Shown one piece after another: positions 36,005-44,685 of a DNA stretch of 64,000 nt. A program made the position numbers and the translations under genes. The DNA comes from Acidobacteriota bacterium (GTDB lineage: Bacteria > Acidobacteriota > Terriglobia > Terriglobales > Acidobacteriaceae). Within the stretch, counting starts at the first letter, position 1; each line of letters starts with the position of its first letter. The notes under the pieces are model-generated. The model saw only the letters and a program-made list of their open reading frames with translations. It was not told where the DNA came from and did not search any database. The DNA lies in assembly GCA_018268915.1 (NCBI GenBank), contig JAFDVQ010000007.1, positions 186,001 through 250,000 on the forward strand. Direction: 5' to 3'.

Positions 36005-36100
36005 GAGATCCCCTCGTTCGCGGACAGCTCCGATGCCGTCCGGTGGTGCGGTTCGAATTTCGTTTCATCGGCGATGAAAACTTCGCGACGTACGATTGCT

Positions 36101-36114
36101 GGTAAACGTTTGCT
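36101..36114 (-). promoter_or_regulatory. LacI-family operator-like palindrome overlapping the GH51 transcription start
   Basis: GGTAAACGTTTGCT contains the AANCGNTT core (AAACGTTT) of LacI/GalR-type operators. It covers the predicted +1 (about 36113) of the GH51 promoter, the classic position for repression. The regulator is not in the window. Confidence 0.45.
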
Positions 36115-36119
36115 CGCAA

Positions 36120-36148
36120 AGCATAGAAACTGCCCCTAGCTTTGTCAA
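36120..36148 (-). promoter_or_regulatory. Sigma-70 promoter of the GH51 gene
   Basis: On the minus strand: perfect -35 TTGACA (36148-36143), 17-bp spacer, -10 TATGCT (36125-36120). The predicted leader is about 109 nt, ending in a GAGGGGATC ribosome site. Confidence 0.7.
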
Positions 36149-36317
36149 AACGTAATTTGGCCTACGGCTGAGCCCGGATCGCACTCGAATCTAAGTCAGG
36201 TCGGTTTGTGATTTCCGACCGCTCCCGGTCCGCAAAGCGCAAAGGCACTTCGAGAAGCTTCCAGAACAGATTCCGTGAACGTTTCGTACTGTAAGCTGAC
36301 CTGTGCGGCGTCTCTGA

Positions 36318-36725
36318 ATGGAAGACCTCTTCATCGCGTTATTGGGCTTTGTCGTGGAGCTATTGGGTGAGACGCTTACCGACCTGGCCTTTGCAGCGAT
36401 TGTCGATGTGGTGTCACGAGCATTCCGAAGCGTTGGTTCTTCGGCACGAGAAGGGGACCCGGTTGCTTCGACGGTGGTGCTGATCGCAGCGGGAGCCGTT
36501 CTCGGGTTTCTGAGTGGAGTTATCTTTCCGCATCCGCTAGTTCATCCTTCGAAGTATCACGGGATTAGCTTGTTGATCAGCCCGCTAATCACAGGTCTCA
36601 TAATGGCGGTAGTCGGTCGCGGAATACGCAGACGCGGTCGCGTTCCCGTCCGAATCGAGAGCTTTGCTTACGGCTTCAGCTTTGCTTTCACCTTCGCCCT
36701 CATCCGAATCCTGATGGTCCGCTGA
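36318..36725 (+). CDS. Small membrane protein, unknown function
   Basis: This 135-residue protein has four hydrophobic segments (about 3-30, 50-70, 83-100 and 115-134), with a basic loop GRGIRRRGRVPVR between the third and fourth. No family is recognised. It stands about 100 bp before the MFS gene on the same strand. Confidence 0.6.
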   Translation: MEDLFIALLGFVVELLGETLTDLAFAAIVDVVSRAFRSVGSSAREGDPVASTVVLIAAGAVLGFLSGVIFPHPLVHPSKYHGISLLISPLITGLIMAVVGRGIRRRGRVPVRIESFAYGFSFAFTFALIRILMVR

Positions 36726-36830
36726 AGCATCTCTTAAGTACCGGGCCATGAGCCCACATCGTAAGGATTGGAAACCGAGTCTCCGCTATACTTGAGGCAA
36801 AGCTTCCATCGATCCGCACTACCCTAACCC

Positions 36831-38093
36831 ATGTCAAACACTGCAATTAGCCGCGAAGAAGCTCTGCCCGTAGTGTCGGATAATGCGAGCGCGCGGAACA
36901 TCATCAGCTTTACGGCTCTCAGCTTTGTGGTTTACCTCGCCATCGGCCTGCCGCTGGCCATCCTTCCTGAGTACGTCCACCTGCGCATGGGCTATCACGC
37001 GTCCCTGGCGGGCGCGGTCATCAGCATCCAGTACATTGCCACGTTCCTAAGTCGGCCCTGGGCGGGTCGGATCTCGGATCGCAAGGGAGCGAAGATCTCG
37101 GTGTTGTGGGGAATGGGCGCCTGCACGGCCAGCGGAATTCTGCTTTTCGGAGCGGCGGCACTTCACCACAATCCCGCATGGCTCAGCCTCACGATTCTCA
37201 TCCTGAGCCGCCTTGCGCTGGGAATCGGCGAAAGCCTCGGCTCGACCGGAGCGACCCTGTGGGGCATCTCGAGTGCCGGTCCTGAACACACGGCGAAGGT
37301 TATTTCGTACAACGGCGTCAGCACCTACGGCGCACTGGCTCTTGGCGCACCGCTTGGCGTGGTGATGGAGAGCCATTGGGGCTTGTCCTCTGTCGCGCTG
37401 CTCACTGTCCTTGTCTGCGCCGTCTCGTACGCCTGGGCGGCGATGAAGCCGCCGCTGCCCGTCACGCCGGGAGAGCATCTTCCATTTCGGAGCGTTCTCG
37501 GTCGCGTCATGCCGCATGGGACTGGTCTCGCACTCGGGGGAGTGGGCTACAGCGCTCTGGCGACCTTCGTCACGCTCTTCTACGCGAGCCGCCGCTGGGA
37601 TGGCGCCGCGCTTTGCCTGACAGCATTCGGATTCGCCTTCATCGCAACGCGTCTCGTCTTCATTCGCACGATCGGCACCTTTGGCGGATTCCCGGTCACC
37701 AAGCTATGCCTGATCGTCGAGTCGATTGGGGTGCTGATCCTGTGGCTCTCCGTTTCGCCGTGGATGGCTCTCGCAGGCGCAGCTCTCGCAGGAGCCGGAT
37801 ACTCGCTCGTCTTTCCCGCACTCGGCGTTGAGGCAGTCGCGCGCGTTCCGGTCGAAAACCGTGGAACTGCGCTGAGCGTGTACACCGTCTTTGCGGATGT
37901 CTCGTTTTTCATGGTGGGACCTGTTGCCGGCGCTGTGATCGGCGCCTTCGGCTACCGCAGCGTCTTTCTCTTCGCGCTGGTCTGCGTCATCGCCGCGCTC
38001 GGAATCGTGTTCGTTCTAGCAGGCAGGAAAAGGCAAAGCTTCGCGCCGGTCAACAAGACGCAGGCTCAAGAAATCGAAGGCTGTACGTCCTAA
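36831..38093 (+). CDS. Major facilitator superfamily exporter (YhhS/YfcJ-like)
   Basis: This 420-residue 12-helix transporter has the MFS loop 2-3 motif as RPWAGRISDRKGAKIS (about 73-88) and a first helix region LAIGLPLAILPEYVH. The start region matches the YfcJ/YhhS arabinose-efflux-like subgroup, and it follows the arabinofuranosidase region, but no regulatory link can be shown. The substrate is unknown. A CGCTATACT -10-like element (36784-36792) sits about 40 bp upstream. Confidence 0.9.
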   Translation: MSNTAISREEALPVVSDNASARNIISFTALSFVVYLAIGLPLAILPEYVHLRMGYHASLAGAVISIQYIATFLSRPWAGRISDRKGAKISVLWGMGACTASGILLFGAAALHHNPAWLSLTILILSRLALGIGESLGSTGATLWGISSAGPEHTAKVISYNGVSTYGALALGAPLGVVMESHWGLSSVALLTVLVCAVSYAWAAMKPPLPVTPGEHLPFRSVLGRVMPHGTGLALGGVGYSALATFVTLFYASRRWDGAALCLTAFGFAFIATRLVFIRTIGTFGGFPVTKLCLIVESIGVLILWLSVSPWMALAGAALAGAGYSLVFPALGVEAVARVPVENRGTALSVYTVFADVSFFMVGPVAGAVIGAFGYRSVFLFALVCVIAALGIVFVLAGRKRQSFAPVNKTQAQEIEGCTS

Positions 38094-38097
38094 CTCC

Positions 38098-38130
38098 GCG
38101 AACTCGCGCAGCGCGCTAACACCGCTAGCT
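38098..38130 (+). repeat. Degenerate copy of a 33-bp intergenic repeat, upstream of mtaB
   Basis: It shares 24 of 33 bases with the copy at 55700-55732, including the central AGCGCGCT palindrome and the following ...CCGCTA. It lies between the MFS stop and the mtaB start. Confidence 0.5.
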
Positions 38131-38155
38131 CCGCTGCTCCAGTAAACTGAGGCTT

Positions 38156-39604
38156 GTGGCGTCTACCTTCCACATTGAGAATTTTGGCTGCCGTGCTGCT
38201 CGCGCAGACGGCGAAGCCATAGCCGCTCTTCTTCGTAAATCCGGAGCCACCGAGGGCGTCGCCAGCAGCGCCGAAGTCGTCATCGTCAACACCTGCAGCG
38301 TGACGGCTGAAGCAGATCGCGAGGCGCGCGCCTGGATTCGCCGCGCGCACCGCCATAATCCTGAAGCCCGGATTATTGCTACCGGGTGCTACGCTCAACG
38401 CGCTCCCGAAGAACTCGCCGCATTGCCTGGGATCGCAGCCGTCATCGGCAATAGCCATAAGGCACTGGCTCCGGAAATCGCGCTGAGCATGATGCCGGGC
38501 TCCGGATCATCGAATGCCCTCGTACAGATTCAGGCGGTTTCAGCCGGGTCTGCCGCACCACAGGTGCTGGCTGACGACGCCTTCGCCCACTCTTTTCTTG
38601 AAGAGGCGCCTATTATTCCCGGCGCGCAGACGCGGCCCAATCTCAAAATTCAGGAAGGCTGCTCCAATCGGTGTTCGTTTTGCGTAATCCCGCAAACTCG
38701 CGGTAACTCGCGCAGTCTCTCGTCGTCGGCGGTTCTGCAGCACGTTCGAGGCTTTGTCGAAGCTGGCGGCAACGAACTTGTTCTCTCCGGAATCAATCTC
38801 GGTCGATGGGGACGCGAGCTGGATCGGTCATCTTCCGAACCGCGAACACTCGCCGCACTCGTCCGTGCGATCTTCGACCGGACCGTCCTTCCTCGTTTAA
38901 GGCTCAGCTCTATCGAGCCGATGGACTGGGACGCTGATCTGATCGCGGTCGTGAAGGAGCATGCAAGCAGCCGACTGGCCCAGCATGTTCATCTGCCGCT
39001 TCAGTCCGGCTCTGATGCTGTCCTCCGCCGGATGCATCGCCGCTATCGTCCGTGGCACTATGCGGAGAAGGTCGCTGAGTTGATGCGCGCGGCAGGCCCC
39101 GGGCTCACCGTTGGCGCTGACGTTATGGCTGGCTTTCCCGGCGAAACCGACCGCGAGTTTCAGGAGTCTTACGATTTCATCAGTTCGCTCCCCTTCGGCT
39201 ACCTGCATCTCTTTCCGTTCTCGCCCCGCCCTGGCACGCGCGCAGGGATTCTTCACAATGAGAACCCAGTCCCATCTGCGGTCGTGAGAGAGCGCATTGC
39301 AGCGCTGCGATCCCTTGCAGCTCAGAAGGCCCATGCACATCGAGCGCAATTCATGGGCACCGAACTCGAGGCGATCACGCTTCACACCCCTGCAGTACTA
39401 GCAGCAAGGGGCCGGACGTCAGCTCTCACCGACAACTTCCTTCCCGTTGAACTCGTGGGCGAACTCGACGCCAATCAGCTGGTCAGTATTCGAGTCACCG
39501 GTATCGCGCCGGACGACACGCTTCTAGCAAGCCCAACGCTGAGCAACACATCGGTCTGGCTGCAGACCGCAACCACTGAACCCGTTCTGGAAAACGCCTT
39601 CTAA
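38156..39604 (+). CDS. mtaB: tRNA t6A37 methylthiotransferase
   Basis: This 482-residue radical-SAM enzyme converts t6A to ms2t6A at tRNA position 37. The N-terminal UPF0004 domain carries the three cluster-binding Cys (ENFGCRAARAD, VNTCSVT, TGCYAQR). The radical-SAM triad is CSNRCSFC (about residues 166-173), and a short TRAM-like RNA-binding tail is at about 400-470. The first motif has GCRAARAD where many MtaB have GCKVNQ-type residues, within family variation. It starts with GTG at 38156 after a GAGG site. Its stop is 123 bp before the infC start. Confidence 0.92.
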   Translation: MASTFHIENFGCRAARADGEAIAALLRKSGATEGVASSAEVVIVNTCSVTAEADREARAWIRRAHRHNPEARIIATGCYAQRAPEELAALPGIAAVIGNSHKALAPEIALSMMPGSGSSNALVQIQAVSAGSAAPQVLADDAFAHSFLEEAPIIPGAQTRPNLKIQEGCSNRCSFCVIPQTRGNSRSLSSSAVLQHVRGFVEAGGNELVLSGINLGRWGRELDRSSSEPRTLAALVRAIFDRTVLPRLRLSSIEPMDWDADLIAVVKEHASSRLAQHVHLPLQSGSDAVLRRMHRRYRPWHYAEKVAELMRAAGPGLTVGADVMAGFPGETDREFQESYDFISSLPFGYLHLFPFSPRPGTRAGILHNENPVPSAVVRERIAALRSLAAQKAHAHRAQFMGTELEAITLHTPAVLAARGRTSALTDNFLPVELVGELDANQLVSIRVTGIAPDDTLLASPTLSNTSVWLQTATTEPVLENAF

Positions 39605-39641
39605 GTCCCACCTTTGCAAGGGCAAACCGCATCAAACCAGT

Positions 39642-39649
39642 GCTATACT
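39642..39649 (+). promoter_or_regulatory. Extended -10 promoter element of infC
   Basis: TGC followed by TATACT (39644-39649) is a good extended -10; no strong -35 is seen at the usual spacing. The predicted start near 39656 leaves a leader of about 72 nt containing a CCGGA-GCGAA-TCCGG hairpin (39690-39704). Confidence 0.5.
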
Positions 39650-39727
39650 CAGGGTGCGTTCGCGCGCCCCGCAAGAATTCCGGAGCGAATCCGGATCCGG
39701 GCGTTCGGCCCATTTGGAGGAAGTACC

Positions 39728-40336
39728 ATCGCACTCGATAAACGCTCGGCCAAGTCCTTTATCCGCATCAACGATCGCATTCGCGCCCGCGAAATTCGCG
39801 TAATCGACGAAAACGGCGAACAGCTCGGCATCCTGCCGCCCTTTGAAGCGCTCAAAATCGCCCGCGAGCGCGGACTCGACCTGGTCGAGGTTTCTCCCAA
39901 CGCCGTCCCACCCGTCTGCCGCATCCAGGACTACGGCCGCTTCCTCTACGAGAAGGAGAAGTCGGAACGGGCCGCGCGCAAAAAGCAGAAGGTGATCATC
40001 GTCAAGGAAGTGAAATTCTCCGTCACCGTAGACGACCACGACTACCAGACGAAGAAAAACCAGGCAGTCAAATTTCTGCAGGGTGGCGACAAGGTCAAGG
40101 CCAGCCTCCGGTTCCGTGGGCGGCAGATGGCTCACCGCGATCTTGGCTACAACATCATCAACCGGCTCATTCAGGACATCGGCGAAATCGCCGTGGTCGA
40201 ATTCATGCCGCGCATGGAAGGCACGATCCTTCACGCCATTCTTGCGCCAAGCAAGAAGGCCGAGGGCCAGAAGAAGCCGCAACCTCCTGCACCTCAGCCG
40301 CAGGCTCCACGACCGCCCGCGCCGCCAGTGCAGTAA
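39728..40336 (+). CDS. infC: Translation initiation factor IF-3 (ATC start codon)
   Basis: This 202-residue protein was read from ATC 39728, which is 7 bp after a perfect GGAGG. The family N-terminus follows (ALDKRSAKSFIRINDRIRAR). The N-domain contains EVRV-like REIRVIDENGEQLGILP, the linker is Lys/Arg-rich, and the C-domain contains KVKASLRFRGRQMAHRDLG and VEFMPRMEGTILHAIL. A Pro/Gln/Ala-rich tail of about 25 residues follows. An ATG-started frame begins at 39614, but its 38 extra residues lack IF-3 character. AUU/AUC starts are the known basis of IF-3 self-control in E. coli. A terminator follows, so infC is transcribed apart from rpmI. Confidence 0.94.
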   Translation: MALDKRSAKSFIRINDRIRAREIRVIDENGEQLGILPPFEALKIARERGLDLVEVSPNAVPPVCRIQDYGRFLYEKEKSERAARKKQKVIIVKEVKFSVTVDDHDYQTKKNQAVKFLQGGDKVKASLRFRGRQMAHRDLGYNIINRLIQDIGEIAVVEFMPRMEGTILHAILAPSKKAEGQKKPQPPAPQPQAPRPPAPPVQ

Positions 40337-40353
40337 CGCTCTTTGCAGTCAGG

Positions 40354-40384
40354 AAGGCCGCCGATCGGGCGGCCTTTCATTTTG
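40354..40384 (+). terminator. Rho-independent terminator of infC
   Basis: AAGGCCGCC pairs with GGCGGCCTT around a GATCG loop, then TCATTTT. It begins 18 bp past the infC stop. Confidence 0.8.
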
Positions 40385-40407
40385 AGCAACAGTTTGAGCC
40401 CAGCCTC

Positions 40408-40440
40408 GCTAACGTGCGAAGCATGCTGACTACGCTAATA
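40408..40440 (+). repeat. 33-bp intergenic repeat, copy upstream of the S9 peptidase
   Basis: It begins GCTAACGTGCGAAGC, with an AGCATGCT palindrome, and ends CGCTAATA. It is identical at 29 of 33 bases to 55700-55732; two of the four differences (AT to GC) fall symmetrically in the palindrome centre. Confidence 0.75.
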
Positions 40441-40471
40441 CCGCCCCTGCTGCGCGTTGTATTCTGACGCC

Positions 40472-42664
40472 ATGCTTTCCTTCAGGCGTGCAGTTCTTCC
40501 CCTCGCGTGTCTCGCCCTTGCCGCAACACCGCATTTAACAAGTGCGCAAGCGGGTTCAGCGACGTCTGCACCTCAGCAGACCGCACCGCATTTCCCCACC
40601 AACGAGGACCTGCGCCACCTGAAGACTCTCGCCAATCCCCAACTCTCGCCGGACGGCAAACAGATTCTTTTCTCCGTCACCAACGCCACTGCTGATGGCG
40701 CTGCCAGCCATCTCTGGCTGGTTTCCGTGCCCGGCAACGGCAGCGACAAGCCGCGCCAGCTGACCTTTTCGCCTCCGTCTGACAAACGTGGCGAACATAA
40801 CGCGCAGTGGGCGCCCGACGGCTCTGCGATTTTCTTTCTTGCCAAGCGCGGCGAACACACTCAACTCTTCCGCCTCGACCTGCGCGGCGGCGAAGCCTCG
40901 CCCTACGATCTCAAGATTCTTCCTCCCGTAGACGCCTCCAAGGACAAGGACGCCATCAACCCTCCACCCCCTGCCGTCAATGCAGAAAAGAAAGACGAAA
41001 AGAAGGATGAGAAGAAGTCAGACGAAAACAAAGTCGAGCCGCTTCCCATCGACGTCGCCGGATTCTCCTTTAGTGACGACGGCAAGTACATCGCCCTGTG
41101 GGCTCACGATCCCGAGACCCCCGGCGAGAAAAAGCAGAAGGACGCCAAGATCGACGCCTCATGGGTCAACCACGATCGCCATCTCACCCGCCTCTACTTC
41201 GCTGCTCTCAAAGCCGACGCTGCAATCGATGGCGAATTGAAGGCTGTCGACCTTGCGCCGGATGTTCATGGCGCGGTCTGGTCTCCCGTCGCAGATAAGC
41301 TCTTCGTCGTAACCGAGGAGCCTAACGATGTCTCTGACCTTGGGCCTGCAGGCGCAGCCTGGATCGTGGATGTGTCAGCAGGGGCCAAGCCTCAGAAGCT
41401 CGATGCAATTCCAGCCACAGTGCAAGCTGCCGAGTGGACCAGCGATGGCAGCGGAGTGGTCTTTTCCGCACAGACATCTGAGGATGCTCCTCCGGGATAC
41501 GAAGACCTCTTTGTGTTCAATCCGGCGTCACCATCATCCAAGCCGCTTGTTCTGAGTCGCGGGTTCAACGGGCAGCTCAGTGCTCGCGGACTCTACTTCA
41601 ATTCGGATGGCAGTCTTGTAGCTCCCGCCGCGATCGGCACCCGCAATGCGGTCGTCGGCATCGCACTCGACGGCAAATCCCAACCGAAGCCGATCGATCT
41701 CGGCGCCGCGATCATCTCAGGCCTCAACACCAACCGCAAACATACCGGCTGGGCATGGCAGGCTGAATCCGGCGGTCATCCTTCCCAACTTTGTTACGCC
41801 GCAAAACTTGGCGACGCGTGCACCCAGGTTCCCACTCCTGACCTTGGCCCCGCCAATCTGCGAACCATCGAACCAAAACTTGTTCAATGGAAGTCCGGCG
41901 CGTTCACCGTTGAGGGCCTGCTTTACTTGCCGCCCGACACCGGGGCCGCAAAGACTCCGCTCCTCGTCGACGTTCACGGCGGCCCCTTTGGAGCGTTTGA
42001 GAATCGCCACGATCCCTTTGTCGATTTCCTTGTCGGTCACGGATGGGCCGTTTTGCGTCCCAACCCACGTGGTTCATCCAACTACGGAGCCAAGTTCGCC
42101 GCGGCCAACAAGAACGACCTCGGCGGAGGCGACTATCAGGACGTCATGTCGGGCGTCGACTATGTTCTCGCGCACTATCCCATCGATTCCGCGCGCATGG
42201 CCTTGATGGGCTATAGCTACGGTGGCGAGATGGCCGGGTTTGTTGAAGGTAAGACCGATCGATTCAAAGCCATCATCAGCGGTGCGCCCGTCATCGATCA
42301 GTTCAGCGAGTACGGCACCGAGGGCGGCTCGTGGTACGACCGCTGGTACTTTGGCAAGCCGTGGGAGCATATGAATGACGCGTGGCGTCAAAGTCCGCTC
42401 TCCGGCGTAGTTCACGCAAAGACACCATTCCTGCTCCTGCAGGGAGAATCCGACACCACCGATCCCGTCGGCCAGGCGCAGGAGATGTACCGCGCACTCC
42501 GCCAGGCGGGTGTTCCTGTGGAACTGGTCACCTATCCGCGGGAGAATCATGGCCCGCTCGCGATCGGCATGTTTGGTCGACCATCCCCGGAACCATGGCA
42601 CGGCTACGACGCGCGACAGCGGATCGTGAAGTTCATCGAAGACGCATTTTCATCAAGTCACTGA
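40472..42664 (+). CDS. Secreted S9-family prolyl oligopeptidase (acylaminoacyl-peptidase-like)
   Basis: This 730-residue serine peptidase has a signal peptide (RRAVLPLACLALAATPHL). An N-terminal beta-propeller (about 40-430; LSPDGKQILFS, WAPDGSAIFFL blades) carries an odd charged insert (EKKDEKKDEKKSDENK, about 170-187). The alpha/beta-hydrolase domain (about 455-730) has nucleophile Ser in MGYSYGGEMA, Asp in GESDTTDP and His in RENHGP. It probably trims short peptides in the periplasm. ATG 40472 is used; an upstream ATG at 40457 would break the leader. Confidence 0.92.
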   Translation: MLSFRRAVLPLACLALAATPHLTSAQAGSATSAPQQTAPHFPTNEDLRHLKTLANPQLSPDGKQILFSVTNATADGAASHLWLVSVPGNGSDKPRQLTFSPPSDKRGEHNAQWAPDGSAIFFLAKRGEHTQLFRLDLRGGEASPYDLKILPPVDASKDKDAINPPPPAVNAEKKDEKKDEKKSDENKVEPLPIDVAGFSFSDDGKYIALWAHDPETPGEKKQKDAKIDASWVNHDRHLTRLYFAALKADAAIDGELKAVDLAPDVHGAVWSPVADKLFVVTEEPNDVSDLGPAGAAWIVDVSAGAKPQKLDAIPATVQAAEWTSDGSGVVFSAQTSEDAPPGYEDLFVFNPASPSSKPLVLSRGFNGQLSARGLYFNSDGSLVAPAAIGTRNAVVGIALDGKSQPKPIDLGAAIISGLNTNRKHTGWAWQAESGGHPSQLCYAAKLGDACTQVPTPDLGPANLRTIEPKLVQWKSGAFTVEGLLYLPPDTGAAKTPLLVDVHGGPFGAFENRHDPFVDFLVGHGWAVLRPNPRGSSNYGAKFAAANKNDLGGGDYQDVMSGVDYVLAHYPIDSARMALMGYSYGGEMAGFVEGKTDRFKAIISGAPVIDQFSEYGTEGGSWYDRWYFGKPWEHMNDAWRQSPLSGVVHAKTPFLLLQGESDTTDPVGQAQEMYRALRQAGVPVELVTYPRENHGPLAIGMFGRPSPEPWHGYDARQRIVKFIEDAFSSSH

Positions 42665-42682
42665 GCCTCTTAACAGCGTTTC

Positions 42683-42707
42683 GCTAACGCCAGTCAGCAT
42701 CGCTGCG
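42683..42707 (-). repeat. Possible inverted, degenerate copy of the intergenic repeat, upstream of the GH35-like gene
   Basis: The reverse complement reads CGCAGCGATGCTGACTGGCG, sharing ATGCTGACT with 40408-40440 and the neighbouring CG-TTA pattern. It is short, so may be chance. Confidence 0.3.
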
Positions 42708-42725
42708 TGGTATTCTCCGTGCGCT

Positions 42726-44333
42726 ATGAGAACGCTTACATTTTCCTCTTTGAAAGTGCTGCTCATTTCGGCGCTTGCCGTTTCATTTGTGTCCGCCCAG
42801 CAGACTGCCGCTCCGCACCTTGAGAAGCGCGGCGTAACGACGCAACTCATCGTCGACGGCAAGCCATTCCTCATCCTCGGCGGAGAGCTGCACAATTCGT
42901 CCTCTTCCAACCTGGATTACATGAAGCCCATCTGGACCGGACTTTCGGGCATGGGCCTCAATACAGTGATCACTCCGCTCAGCTGGGAACTCGTCGAGCC
43001 AACGGAAGGCCACTACGACTTTGCTCTCGTCGACGGACTACTCGCGCAAGCTCGCGAGGCGCACGAGAAGGTCGTCTTCCTCTGGCTCGCTTCCTGGAAG
43101 AACGGAATGTCGAGCTACCCACCGGCGTGGGTCAAACAGGATACGAAGCGCTTTCCTCGCGTTGTCATCAAGGGCAGGGAAATCGAGGTACTCAGTCCTG
43201 CCGGCGTTGAGACCCAGAAAGCCGATGCCCGCGCATTCACGGCGCTGATGCAACACATCAAGCAAGCCGACACCGATCACACCGTGATCATGATGCAGGT
43301 TGAGAACGAAGTCGGGGTCCTCGGCGACTCGCGCGATCGCTCCGCTGCCGCCGATCGCGAATTTAACTCGCCGGTTCCAGCAGAGCTCACGCGCTACCTC
43401 AAAGCGCATCACGACACGCTCTATCCTCGCCTCCGTGAGCTGTGGGACGAGGCTGGTGGCAAGACGTCGGGCACCTGGCCTGAAGTTTTCGGCGACAATC
43501 TGCACGCCGACGAAGCCTTTATGGCCTGGCACTATGCACGCTTCATCCAGGCGGTCACCGCCGCAGGAAAATCCGCGTACGATCTCCCGATGTACGTAAA
43601 CACCTGGCTGGGTGACGAGGGTGGCGCTCCCGGCAGCTACCCGAGCGGTGGTCCCGAGCCGTGGGTTACGGACATCTGGCGCGCAGCAGGATCGGCGATC
43701 GATGTCTACTCGCCTGATCTCTACGCGCCCAATTTCGTCGAGTGGTCGCAGCGCTACCATCGCGATGGCAACCCTCTTTTCATGCCTGAGACACGCGGCG
43801 GCAATCAGGGAGCTGCCAACGTCTTCTATGCCGTCGGCGAAGAGGCGGGCTTTGGCTTCTCACCCTTTGCCATTGAAGACGACATGAACCCGAAGCAGGA
43901 TCTCGCCGTCAGCTATCGCGCCCTGCAGGCTGTGGCGCCGGTTCTGCTGGAGCATCAGGCGGCGGGAGACGTCCATGGGTTCATGCTCGACCGCCAGCAT
44001 CCCGATGCAACGTTCACGATTGGCGGTTACGCCGTCCACGTTTCTCTCGACTCCATCTTTGGATCTCATACCGAGTCTGGCTACGGTCTTGTCATGGGCA
44101 CAGGGCCAGACGAGTTTTTGGGAGTCGGCAAGGGCTTCCGTGTCCTTTTCACGGCTCCCGCACAGAGCAAGACCAAGGTCGGCGTCGGGTCAATCGATGA
44201 AGGGAGCTTCGAAGACGGCAAATGGATTCCGGGGCGGCGGCTGAACGGCGATGAGAACGACCAGGGGGCGTACTGGCGATTCGACCCCCGCAAGGTAAAC
44301 ATCGAGAAGGTAAAGCTTTACCGCTACGAATGA
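42726..44333 (+). CDS. Secreted GH35-like beta-galactosidase with DUF5597 C-terminal domain
   Basis: This 535-residue protein has a signal peptide (KVLLISALAVSFVSAQ). The TIM barrel is at about 35-370 and the DUF5597 beta domain at about 385-530. The acid/base Glu is in MMQVENEVGVLGDS and the nucleophile Glu in LFMPETRGGNQG. These are GH35/GH42-clan enzymes acting on beta-galactosides; Caulobacter and Xanthomonas relatives act on xyloglucan or arabinogalactan side chains. It follows the S9 gene by 61 bp and could share its transcript. Confidence 0.88.
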   Translation: MRTLTFSSLKVLLISALAVSFVSAQQTAAPHLEKRGVTTQLIVDGKPFLILGGELHNSSSSNLDYMKPIWTGLSGMGLNTVITPLSWELVEPTEGHYDFALVDGLLAQAREAHEKVVFLWLASWKNGMSSYPPAWVKQDTKRFPRVVIKGREIEVLSPAGVETQKADARAFTALMQHIKQADTDHTVIMMQVENEVGVLGDSRDRSAAADREFNSPVPAELTRYLKAHHDTLYPRLRELWDEAGGKTSGTWPEVFGDNLHADEAFMAWHYARFIQAVTAAGKSAYDLPMYVNTWLGDEGGAPGSYPSGGPEPWVTDIWRAAGSAIDVYSPDLYAPNFVEWSQRYHRDGNPLFMPETRGGNQGAANVFYAVGEEAGFGFSPFAIEDDMNPKQDLAVSYRALQAVAPVLLEHQAAGDVHGFMLDRQHPDATFTIGGYAVHVSLDSIFGSHTESGYGLVMGTGPDEFLGVGKGFRVLFTAPAQSKTKVGVGSIDEGSFEDGKWIPGRRLNGDENDQGAYWRFDPRKVNIEKVKLYRYE

Positions 44334-44393
44334 GATTCGGCATCCCCGGAGTTGGCTGAAAGGTTGGATCTAGAAGCCCGGGCTTGTTTCCTG

Positions 44394-44443
44394 TATACTC
44401 AGAGGAGCCTCTCAGGGGCAGGGAAGCCCCTGTTCTACAGAGG
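44394..44443 (+). promoter_or_regulatory. rpmI-rplT -10 element and structured leader
   Basis: TATACT (44394-44399) is a good -10 with no obvious -35. The following leader folds as an outer CCTCT/AGAGG stem (44408-44412 with 44439-44443) around AGGGGC-AGGGAA-GCCCCT (44414-44431). It is a candidate for ribosomal-protein autoregulation (L20 controls this operon in other bacteria); I cannot match the known L20 binding mimic. Confidence 0.4.
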
Positions 44444-44487
44444 TTTGCGATCGGGCCGCCAAGGCTCGTCCAGACAACGAGAAGAAA

Positions 44488-44685
44488 ATGCCCAAGTTGA
44501 AAACACATACGGGCGCGAAAAAGCGCTTCAAGAAGACTGGTACCGGCAAAATCAAGCGGGGCCAGACCAAGGTGCGCCATATTCTTTCGTCGAAGTCTCC
44601 CAAGGTGAAGCGCAAGCTCGGCAAGATCGTGCTTGTCTCCGACGGCGACTACGCCAAAGTAGCGCGCATGATTCCCTACGCCTGA
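44488..44685 (+). CDS. rpmI: 50S ribosomal protein L35
   Basis: A 65-residue, strongly basic protein with the L35 signature MPKLKTHTGAKKRFKKTGTG and SDGDYAKVARMIPYA at the end. It is separated from rplT by 197 bp, longer than usual. Confidence 0.97.
   Translation: MPKLKTHTGAKKRFKKTGTGKIKRGQTKVRHILSSKSPKVKRKLGKIVLVSDGDYAKVARMIPYA

Larger units (their letters stand above)
36005..36317. other. Divergent intergenic region, 313 bp
   Basis: It contains the GH51 leader, operator and promoter (36005-36148). Between 36149 and 36317 I see only presumed upstream sequence of the next gene; a TTCGTACTGTAAGCT stretch near 36285 is a possible weak -10. Confidence 0.5.

Noticed and set aside
36040..36075. 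T-loop-like GGTTCGAATTTC
   Set aside because: No flanking five-base T stem or acceptor stem pairs with it.
34349..36139. Plus-strand open frame of 596 codons antisense to the GH51 gene
   Set aside because: The GH51 reading has a Tat leader, both catalytic Glu and a promoter; the antisense frame has no motif.
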